Of a stretch of DNA of 64,000 bases, positions 32,301-39,714 are shown piece after piece (within the stretch, counting starts at the first letter, position 1; each line of letters starts with the position of its first letter). The position numbers and the translations under genes were made by a program. Below the pieces are notes generated by a model. It was not told where the DNA came from, did not search any database, and saw nothing but the letters and a program-made list of their open reading frames with translations. The DNA comes from Bacteroidia bacterium (GTDB lineage: Bacteria > Bacteroidota > Bacteroidia > JANWJV01), in NCBI GenBank assembly GCA_025451785.1, contig JANWJV010000124.1, positions 1 to 64,000 on the forward strand, in the 5' to 3' direction.

Positions 32301-32700
32301 CATTGGTGCCTCCTTTATTAATGGGGCTGAGGGTGTTGCCTTCCACTTTAATAGGACGGCCTTCGCGGGTCTTCACCAGGATGCCGGCATAATCGTTTCC
32401 GTCGAAATAAGTGGAGGCGTACCAGTTGGCAACGCCAGGGGTCACTTCTTCGGGCTTTACTACGTATGGAATGGCTTTGTTTACAGGCGTTTCGCAGGCA
32501 GCGAGGGAGGCAGCGGTAACGCTGAAGCCCAGGAATTTGAGGAAGTCCCTGCGGGAGGTCGAAGAGTTCTCTATCTTCTCGTCGCCCAGCAGTTTTTCCA
32601 GGGGGATCTCCTCGGCAAATTCGTTTTGCTGTTGCTGGATGAATTCAGGACCGTTTTGCAGTTCTTCTAATCCTTTCCAGAGTTTTTTAGTTGTACCCAT
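29380..32700 (-). CDS. actB: Alternative complex III subunit ActB (molybdopterin-oxidoreductase-like plus Fe-S domain, Tat-targeted)
   Basis: Tat motif '[11 protein letters not shown]'; Fe-S cysteine clusters '[16 protein letters not shown]', '[15 protein letters not shown]', '[20 protein letters not shown]', '[12 protein letters not shown]'; 1106 aa. Confidence 0.95.
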   Translation of the reverse strand: [1106 protein letters not shown]

Positions 32701-32738
32701 AATCTAAACCTGTATAGTAATGGTTCCTTTTCTAAATG

Positions 32739-33989
32739 TTAGTAGTGGCACTTGCCGCACTCGATACCACCCATTTTGTCCACGGTGATCTTTTGTCCTT
32801 TGTACTTCTCAGCCAGTTTCGCGTGGAGCTGTTCGTAATAGGGGTTGTCCTTCATGCCGGGCACCTCCGTTTTGCGGTGGCAGTCGATACACCAGCTCAT
32901 GGTGAGGGGTTCTTTCTGCTCTATCACGTGCATGCCTTGTACGTCGCCGTGGCAGGTGGCGCATTCCTGTTTGCCCACTTTCACGTGCTGCTGGTGGCTG
33001 AAGAATACGAAGTCGGGGAGGTTATGCACCTTCACCCATTCGATGGGTTTTTCGGGCTTGGTGTAGCCGCTGCCGTCGAAGCCGGAGGCTACGCGTACTT
33101 TTTCGATCTCAGGCTTCATCCAGCCGCAGGAGCCTTCAATACCCTTGTGGCAGTTCATACAAACGTTTACCGTGGGGATGCCGGCGGTCTTACTGCGCTC
33201 TACACCGCTGTGGCAGTACTGGCAGTTGATACCGTTATCGCCCGCGTGGATCTTGTGCGAGAACTTAATGGGTTGTTCGGGGGCGTAGCCGGTGTAAACA
33301 CCAATGCCCATCATGCCATCCCATGCGGCTTTGGAGCCAATGCAAAGGACGAAGATGACGCAGAGCGCTACAAAGCGTTTGTGCATGCCCATCCAGGCTT
33401 TAGCCTCAGGCCAGAAGCCCATTTCGGGGTTCAGGGGTTTGCCTTCGCGCTCGTTGAGGGTGTTGCGGATAGAATGTTTTGTGGTACGAAGAACAGCGAT
33501 GAGCAGTACAAGGAAGCTGATGATGCCAAGGAGCACATACAGAGTGGCATTGCTTTCTTCCTCTTCTGTTACAGCGAAAGGGTTTTCGCAGTCGCTTGGG
33601 GCTTCGTCACCGCCTCCTGTCTTGATAAATTCTCCAATGGCCAGAACCTCTTCTTTGCTCAGTTCACTTTCGAAAACGGTCATGGCCGAAACGTCGAAGG
33701 AGCTAATCTTCACGGCATATTTGTCGCCGGACTTGATCAGTTTATCGTTGTTCAGGACCCAGTTCACAAACCAGTCGCCCTGGGGAATGCGGTTGAAAAC
33801 ACCCAAGAGGCTGGGACCAGTGATCTTCACGCCCTCTTTCATGCTGTGACATACAGCGCACTTCTGCTTAAAAAGCTTCTTTCCGTCGGCTTGGGCGGAG
33901 GCATTATTGAAACTGAAAGAGAGTGAGAGAAAGAGGAGGGATAAGATCAACCTGAGCGGTTTCCGTGGAGAAAGACACACTGTATCCAT
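32739..33989 (-). CDS. actA: Alternative complex III subunit ActA, multihaem cytochrome c (six CxxCH motifs)
   Basis: CAVCH, CQYCH, CMNCH, CATCH, CIDCH, CGKCH; first gene of the act operon. Confidence 0.93.
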   Translation of the reverse strand: MDTVCLSPRKPLRLILSLLFLSLSFSFNNASAQADGKKLFKQKCAVCHSMKEGVKITGPSLLGVFNRIPQGDWFVNWVLNNDKLIKSGDKYAVKISSFDVSAMTVFESELSKEEVLAIGEFIKTGGGDEAPSDCENPFAVTEEEESNATLYVLLGIISFLVLLIAVLRTTKHSIRNTLNEREGKPLNPEMGFWPEAKAWMGMHKRFVALCVIFVLCIGSKAAWDGMMGIGVYTGYAPEQPIKFSHKIHAGDNGINCQYCHSGVERSKTAGIPTVNVCMNCHKGIEGSCGWMKPEIEKVRVASGFDGSGYTKPEKPIEWVKVHNLPDFVFFSHQQHVKVGKQECATCHGDVQGMHVIEQKEPLTMSWCIDCHRKTEVPGMKDNPYYEQLHAKLAEKYKGQKITVDKMGGIECGKCHY

Positions 33990-34052
33990 AATGTTTTTTT
34001 TACTTTAAAGTGGGTGAGTAAAACAAGAACGTTGGACTTTTCACTCGGGTGG

Positions 34053-34060
34053 CAAATTTA
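34053..34060 (-). promoter_or_regulatory. Candidate -7 element (TAAATTTG) for the act/cox operon
   Basis: Exact TAnnTTTG match on the minus strand 64 nt upstream of actA; no TTG at ideal spacing seen. Confidence 0.5.
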
Positions 34061-34240
34061 TAAGAAACTCAATACAACGATTACAGAATTTCGAAAATTT
34101 TATCAAGATTTAATAATTTATAATCATTCTAAATAAGATTTTTTTCTATCGCTGAAATGAGCTCTGAAATTATGCGCTTCGAATCTCGTTTCATCATGCC
34201 CGGAACGGCGTTCATCGAAGCCAAAAAAAGGGTACTTTTT

Positions 34241-34268
34241 TTGCTTTGGAGATAAACCTTTACTTTTG
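34241..34268 (+). promoter_or_regulatory. Bacteroidota-type promoter TTG-N17-TACTTTTG immediately before a start codon
   Basis: TTG 34241-34243, N17, TACTTTTG 34261-34268, ATG at 34274. Confidence 0.6.
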
Positions 34269-34273
34269 CTGCG

Positions 34274-34696
34274 ATGAAAATGTGTTTGTCAAAACTTTCC
34301 GCCCTTCTTTTCCTGGTTTCGTCTTTCACCTTCCAGCTTTCAGGTAGGGCTCAACAGGATTCGGGGCGCGTAGAGGTGGTGCAGGAAGGCAGGATACCCG
34401 CAGTGCTCAATAAGTACCACGATATTCACGGAAAAAAGAATGGTAAGATACCCGGTTACCGCGTGCAGATCCATTTCGGCGGCGACCGCGCGAAAGCGAA
34501 AGAGATAAAGTCAAAATTCCTGGTAAGACATCCCGATGTTCCGGCCTACGACCCTTACGAGCAGCCCAATTTCAAGGTGCGTGTGGGCGACTTCCGCACA
34601 CGCCTCGAAGCCTATAAGTTTATGAAGGAAATAATGGGCGAGTTTCCTGCCTCATTTATCGTGCAGGACGAGATCGAGCTTCCGAAGCTGGATTGA
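34274..34696 (+). CDS. SPOR-domain-like secreted protein
   Basis: Signal peptide; 'IPGYRVQIHFGGDRAKAKEIKSKFLVRHPDVPAYDPYEQPNFKVRVGDFRTRLEAYKFMKEI'. Confidence 0.75.
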   Translation: MKMCLSKLSALLFLVSSFTFQLSGRAQQDSGRVEVVQEGRIPAVLNKYHDIHGKKNGKIPGYRVQIHFGGDRAKAKEIKSKFLVRHPDVPAYDPYEQPNFKVRVGDFRTRLEAYKFMKEIMGEFPASFIVQDEIELPKLD

Positions 34697-34744
34697 ATTT
34701 CCCCTGAATTTCCCCGCGATTAATCGCGGGGCTAAAGTTCCGGA

Positions 34745-35161
34745 TTATTTAAACCCAACCGAAACGGCCACACAGCCGCTCTTGTCGAGCCCATCGCCGC
34801 CTGTACTTGCCGGCGCTATGATCTCCACGGTAAGGTCTTGTGTGCTCTGCACGTCAAAATCCCACTGGATGGTTCCGTAACCTTTGGTGGTAAACACGGT
34901 GTTTCCAGCCGCGTCCTTCAGGTTGAACTGGATCTTGCCCAGGGCCTCGGCCGCTGATATCACAATACGGTATTCATCCCCGTAATAAAAGGTCATGGCC
35001 ACTTCGGTCTTATCGCCGGCCAGCAGGGTGGTATTGGTCACCTGGCCATTGCTGATATAAGGTTTCAGTTTGGCGAGGCTCTTGTTCTTGCACTGCGCGA
35101 AGCTTTCGGAAGCAGTGAAGATCGCGAGGGTAAGTATGCTGAGTTTCAGGATATTTTTCAT
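34745..35161 (-). CDS. Hypothetical secreted protein, 138 aa
   Basis: 'MKNILKLSILTLAIFTASESFAQ' signal peptide; coding frame conserved to stop. Confidence 0.65.
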   Translation of the reverse strand: MKNILKLSILTLAIFTASESFAQCKNKSLAKLKPYISNGQVTNTTLLAGDKTEVAMTFYYGDEYRIVISAAEALGKIQFNLKDAAGNTVFTTKGYGTIQWDFDVQSTQDLTVEIIAPASTGGDGLDKSGCVAVSVGFK

Positions 35162-35177
35162 GTCTTTCTTTTTTTAT

Positions 35178-35203
35178 CCGCCGAAGCTTTAGCGAAGGCG
35201 GGA
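35178..35203. repeat. Dispersed imperfect-palindrome repeat, copy 1
   Basis: CCGCCGAAGCTTTAGCGAAGGCGGGA; 23/26 identical to 48895..48920. Confidence 0.75.
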
Positions 35204-35213
35204 TTTACCTTGA

Positions 35214-36119
35214 TTAGATCTTGGTGATATTGTTCCTGAGGGCCGCAGCCTTCTCGGTGATCTTGTCGAGCTGCTCTTTGCTGAGGGTGTAATTGTTAGA
35301 TCCCCCAATGGTGATCTTGCCTTTGGTAGTGTCGGCCGTCACGGTAGGCGCTGAAGCGCTGCCCGACATGTCGTACACTTCCTTGATGCCTTTCAGCTCG
35401 TCGATGATAGTGGTGATGCCTCCGTCGGCGTTCTGGGTCTGGAGCATGGCCAGCAGGTTGTTGAGCGAGCCTTTCAGTTCCGCGATTCGGGTGCTGATGT
35501 CGCCAGCCTTCTTGCTGGTCTTCGCGGCCTGTGTTCCCAGGTAAAGTCCTTCTACGAAACCTCCTGTAAGGGCCATCGCGAAAGTATTGGCTTGTGCGTC
35601 TTCCTTAAATGACTCGTTGGCGTTGAGGTAGGATTCAGAGATGATCTGGAGCAGCGAGTCGCGCTTGCCTTTGTTGGCTTCCATGCGCTTGATGGTCTCG
35701 GCCGAAAAAGCACCCGAGGTGCCCAGTCCGTCCACCAGCTTCTTGGTAGCGTCCATGTAGTTCATGGTCTCCTGCATCTGGTCGAAAATGGTAGCGTAGC
35801 TAAGGTCGGCAACATACACGCCCAGGTTAAGCGCCTTGGCGGTGCTGGTGCTGTACTTGTCGGCATTGCCGGTAGGGTTCAGCATGGCCTTGTCAAAGGT
35901 AGCGCCCGATTTCTTGAGCATATTGCCCAGCTGGATAGGAGAGGGCAGCGAGTAGAACACGCTTTGCTTAGGAGCCTCCTTGGTCATGGTGTCAGGCACC
36001 TGCGTAGTATCTTTTGTGTCTTTGGGGTCTTCGCCCGATCCGCCGCAGCTTCCGAGTACGAAGGCCAGGGCAAGGGTCCCGATAGCTATCGGGGTGAAAA
36101 TGTTTTTGCTGATGGTCAT
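35214..36119 (-). CDS. Hypothetical lipoprotein, 301 aa
   Basis: Lipobox 'FVLGSCGGSGEDPKD'; helical body. Confidence 0.7.
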   Translation of the reverse strand: MTISKNIFTPIAIGTLALAFVLGSCGGSGEDPKDTKDTTQVPDTMTKEAPKQSVFYSLPSPIQLGNMLKKSGATFDKAMLNPTGNADKYSTSTAKALNLGVYVADLSYATIFDQMQETMNYMDATKKLVDGLGTSGAFSAETIKRMEANKGKRDSLLQIISESYLNANESFKEDAQANTFAMALTGGFVEGLYLGTQAAKTSKKAGDISTRIAELKGSLNNLLAMLQTQNADGGITTIIDELKGIKEVYDMSGSASAPTVTADTTKGKITIGGSNNYTLSKEQLDKITEKAAALRNNITKI

Positions 36120-36189
36120 GAGGTTTGGATTTTCAGGACCAAATGTAGAATATTTTTTGAAAGTAAGACCCCTCCCTGTTGTAGGAGCT

Positions 36190-36223
36190 CTCCCCCTGCC
36201 CGGCGAAGCCGGGATAGGGGGAG
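36190..36223. repeat. Intergenic GC-rich hairpin
   Basis: CTCCCCCT-g-CCCGGC-gaa-GCCGGG-at-AGGGGGAG. Confidence 0.75.
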
Positions 36224-36235
36224 ACTCAGAGGGGG

Positions 36236-37327
36236 TTAGCTTCCAATTATCACCTTCCCCTCTACAACCAACTTCCCACCTTCCTCTGTTTTTATAGAGC
36301 AGGAATCCGGTAACTGAACGATGCCTTTGATAGTAAGCGTAGCCCCTTTCTTTACCAGCAGTCCGCTGTAAAGCCTGATATCGAAATCCCAGGTCTCGTT
36401 CTTGCTTATCTCGCGGGGCACAGGCGAGAAAGTATTTGCTTTTACGTACCTCCTCACCGTTTTGATCGAAAGCGCCCTGTGCATTTTGCCGATCTGCTTA
36501 GGTGAAAAATAATAATCGACCACCGCCGCGCCGCCCATCATATTATTAGTGCAGGTATTGCTTTTGCCCCTGGGGTCGCAGCTCCAGTCGGCCTGGTGCC
36601 AGCAGTTAAGGCCCTTGTTTTTGCCGAACACATCGTCGAGGTATTCAGGACTTTTCTCGTCGCAGGTCTCGGGGCAGCAGCTGGCCTGGTAAGTATGCAT
36701 CAGGTCGAGGGTATGTCCAAATTCATGCGCTAAACATTGTGCGGTGGCATAGATGGGCGCTTCGCGTATAGGGATGTACGCGAACATATGACTGGTAAGG
36801 GATGGAGCGCTTGCGTAAGTGTCAAAGGAAGGATAAGGTGTTTCGGCATGTTGTGTGCAAGTTCCTGAACTGAAATAAACATTTAGCTGATCAAGACGTG
36901 AAGGGTCGGCTTTTTTTACCGCTGCTCTCATGGAGGGAACATCACAGCTTTTGCTCAGTCCCGCAGCCGGATAAAAGTAAATGCGGTCCTTCAGTTCAAA
37001 GCGGATCTTTGTGTCCTTTAATTCTTTTACGCCAGCTATTGGGTCCGAAGGCTTCGCATTATTGATATACCAGCTGTTCACCCATTCGATCACTTTCTTG
37101 AACGCTTCACGGTTCTCTTTTGTATCGGGCAGGCTGAACACGTTGAAGTTCACTTCAATGATCTTCACCGGTGTGTTGTCATCAGGAATATAGGTCTCGA
37201 TGCGGCGGTATTTGCCGGTATAATCAGGATTGGTGTTACTGAGGGTATTGTTGCAAACGGGATTGCCGGGAGGTGGTGATGGAAGGAGCAGAAAGGGAAG
37301 GAAAACGGAGAGAGGGAAAAGCTTCAT
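36236..37327 (-). CDS. Metzincin-like (pappalysin/M43-type) zinc metalloprotease
   Basis: 'LAHEFGHTLDLMHTY' zinc-binding motif, downstream 'NNMMGG' candidate Met-turn, signal peptide. Confidence 0.7.
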   Translation of the reverse strand: MKLFPLSVFLPFLLLPSPPPGNPVCNNTLSNTNPDYTGKYRRIETYIPDDNTPVKIIEVNFNVFSLPDTKENREAFKKVIEWVNSWYINNAKPSDPIAGVKELKDTKIRFELKDRIYFYPAAGLSKSCDVPSMRAAVKKADPSRLDQLNVYFSSGTCTQHAETPYPSFDTYASAPSLTSHMFAYIPIREAPIYATAQCLAHEFGHTLDLMHTYQASCCPETCDEKSPEYLDDVFGKNKGLNCWHQADWSCDPRGKSNTCTNNMMGGAAVVDYYFSPKQIGKMHRALSIKTVRRYVKANTFSPVPREISKNETWDFDIRLYSGLLVKKGATLTIKGIVQLPDSCSIKTEEGGKLVVEGKVIIGS

Positions 37328-37345
37328 ACCTTCTCCCAGCAATAA

Positions 37346-38032
37346 CTATTCCCTTTTTAAAAAGTAAAAGTTCATCGGGCCGTTTTTCTTGAACCCTAAT
37401 TGCTCATACAGAAAAATGGCCCTCTCATTATCGGCTCTTACATGCAGAAAGGGCTTTTGGCCTGCGGTGAGGATCAGGTCTACCTGGTGTTCCAGCAAAT
37501 GGCTTCCATAGCCTTTACCCAAATGATCGGGGTGCGTACACACGGCACTTACTTCGGAGTGATCATAGATATGCAACCGCTGCCCTGTCATGGCAACCAG
37601 CTTATCCTTGTCGAAGATCCCGAAGTAATGTCCGAACTCAATGGTTCGTGTATCAAAGGGGCCGGGCTTGGTAAGAGCGGCTAAGGCCACCATTTCATCC
37701 GCATGCTTCGCTTCAAGCGGAACAAGGACAAAATTTCCCTTTTTATTTCCGGAGGATTTTTTCGCCGTGAAAACAAATTGCGATCCCTCGATGTGTGCCC
37801 GCAATTTCCAACCTTTGGGTTCATCAATGGGTCTTCGGGAGGCATAAAGAATTCTCCTTTCCGCTGGAAGCATTTCATGCAGGTCATCAAATCCCTTTGT
37901 GTACCCATCGCTGAAACCAACAAAGGGCGAGATCTCCGGGTCAAAATATTTAACATCATCATTGCCATAGCCCCTTTTCGCATCACCGGTTAGCAAAGCG
38001 TGATAAACAGGGTTGTCAAGAAAATTTTCCAT
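37346..38032 (-). CDS. GNAT-family acetyltransferase
   Basis: 'SAVCTHPDHLGKGYGSHLLEHQVDLILTAGQKPFLHVRADNERAIFLYEQLGFKKNGPM'; start revised to MENFLDN. Confidence 0.85.
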   Translation of the reverse strand: MENFLDNPVYHALLTGDAKRGYGNDDVKYFDPEISPFVGFSDGYTKGFDDLHEMLPAERRILYASRRPIDEPKGWKLRAHIEGSQFVFTAKKSSGNKKGNFVLVPLEAKHADEMVALAALTKPGPFDTRTIEFGHYFGIFDKDKLVAMTGQRLHIYDHSEVSAVCTHPDHLGKGYGSHLLEHQVDLILTAGQKPFLHVRADNERAIFLYEQLGFKKNGPMNFYFLKRE

Positions 38033-38036
38033 TGAA

Positions 38037-39629
38037 CTAAGTGTCTCTCTTGAATTCCGAGGTAAAATGGAAGGTGACCGCCGGATATTGGTCGATCGCC
38101 ATTTGCAACAGGAAAGGACTCTCCGCCAGGAACACCGCGTTGCGGTCTTTGTCGTAAGCAATGTACTGCGACTTCACGTCCAGGAACTTTTCGAGCTGGG
38201 CCCTGTCGTCGCTCGTGAACCAGCAGGCCTTGTGGATGCTCCTCGGCTCGAAACGGCAGGAGGCGCCGTATTCATGAAGCAGTCGATATTGGATCACCTC
38301 GAATTGCAGTTCGCCCACGGTTCCCACGATGCGCTTGCTGCCGCTGCTCTGGGTGAAGAGCTGCGCCACGCCCTCGTCGGTCAATTGCTCGATGCCCTTT
38401 TCCAATTGCTTCGACTTCATCGGATCGGTGTTGATCAACTCCTTGAAGATCTCAGGCGAGAAACTGGGAATGCCTTTAAAGAGAAGGTCCTCGCCTTCTG
38501 TTAATGTATCGCCGATCTTGAAATTGCCGGTATCATATAACCCGATCACATCGCCGGGAAATGCTTCTTCAATAATGCTCTTCTCCTGGGCCATAAAGCT
38601 GGCGGGGCTCGAGAAACGAAAATCTTTGTCGAGCCTTACATGATGATAGAATTTATTGCGTTCGAACTTGCCGGAGCATACTCTTAAGAACGCGATACGG
38701 TCGCGGTGGCGCGGGTCAAGGTTGGCGTGGATCTTGAAAACAAAACCGCTAAAGTTATTTTCTTCGGGTTCCACCTCGCGCTTGTCGGTAGGACGAGCGC
38801 CTGGCTTGGGCGATATGCGAATGAACGTGTCGAGCAGCTCCTTCACACCAAAGTTATTGATGGCGCTGCCGAAGAACACCGGCGCGATATTTCCCGCGAG
38901 GTAAGGCTCCTGTGTGAACGGATCGTACACGCCTTCGATAAGCGTCACATCCTCGCGCAATTGTTTCGCTTCGTCTTCACCCACTTGTTCATCCAGCAGT
39001 TCATCGTCAATGTTCTCCACTGCTACAATGTCTTCCTCGATCTTTGTTTTATTGGGATTAAAGAGCAACAGGCTCTTATCATACAGGTTGTACACTCCTT
39101 TGAACGTGCTTCCCATGCTGATCGGCCAGCTGAGGGGACGCACCTTGATGCTTAACTTTTCTTCGAGCTCATCCAGCAGGTCGAAAGGATTTTTTCCTTC
39201 GCGGTCCATCTTGTTCACAAAGATGATCACTGGTGTGTTGCGCATGCGGCACACTTCCATGAGGCGTTCGGTTTGCGCTTCCACGCCCTTGGCGCAATCC
39301 ACCACTAGTATCACACTGTCAACAGCAGTCAGTGTACGGTAAGTGTCTTCCGCAAAATCTTTGTGGCCGGGTGTATCGAGGAGGTTGACCTGTACATTAT
39401 TATAACGGAAACCCATCACGGAGGTAGCCACGGAGATGCCCCTCTGTTTTTCAATTTCCATGAAGTCGGAGGTGGCGGTCTTGCGGATCTTGTTGCTCTT
39501 TACCGCGCCCGCCGTTTGAATGGCACCGCCGAACAGAAGCAGTTTTTCTGTGAGTGTGGTCTTGCCCGCATCAGGGTGACTGATGATGGCAAAGGTGCGG
39601 CGCTTGTTGATCTCCTCGGTGTAAGCCAT
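38037..39629 (-). CDS. prfC: Peptide chain release factor 3
   Basis: '[35 protein letters not shown]', '[16 protein letters not shown]', '[23 protein letters not shown]'. Confidence 0.97.
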   Translation of the reverse strand: MAYTEEINKRRTFAIISHPDAGKTTLTEKLLLFGGAIQTAGAVKSNKIRKTATSDFMEIEKQRGISVATSVMGFRYNNVQVNLLDTPGHKDFAEDTYRTLTAVDSVILVVDCAKGVEAQTERLMEVCRMRNTPVIIFVNKMDREGKNPFDLLDELEEKLSIKVRPLSWPISMGSTFKGVYNLYDKSLLLFNPNKTKIEEDIVAVENIDDELLDEQVGEDEAKQLREDVTLIEGVYDPFTQEPYLAGNIAPVFFGSAINNFGVKELLDTFIRISPKPGARPTDKREVEPEENNFSGFVFKIHANLDPRHRDRIAFLRVCSGKFERNKFYHHVRLDKDFRFSSPASFMAQEKSIIEEAFPGDVIGLYDTGNFKIGDTLTEGEDLLFKGIPSFSPEIFKELINTDPMKSKQLEKGIEQLTDEGVAQLFTQSSGSKRIVGTVGELQFEVIQYRLLHEYGASCRFEPRSIHKACWFTSDDRAQLEKFLDVKSQYIAYDKDRNAVFLAESPFLLQMAIDQYPAVTFHFTSEFKRDT

Positions 39630-39664
39630 ACAGGAGCCGCAAAAGTATAAATAAACGTATTACC

Positions 39665-39709
39665 CTTCGACTCCGCTCAGGGTGACCGTCAGGCTGAGCG
39701 AAGTCGAAG
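39665..39709. repeat. Intergenic long inverted repeat (REP-like)
   Basis: CTTCGACTCCGCTCAG ... CTGAGCGAAGTCGAAG, 16-bp arms with one mismatch. Confidence 0.8.
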
Positions 39710-39714
39710 CCTTA

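Noticed and set aside
29380-32700. ActB as an active molybdenum enzyme
   Set aside because: Its operon context and Fe-S pattern match ACIII ActB, in which the molybdopterin-like domain is established to lack the cofactor
32736-33926. 396-aa + strand ORF opposite actA
   Set aside because: Antisense to a clear multihaem cytochrome gene; no recognisable domain; arises from high-GC codon bias
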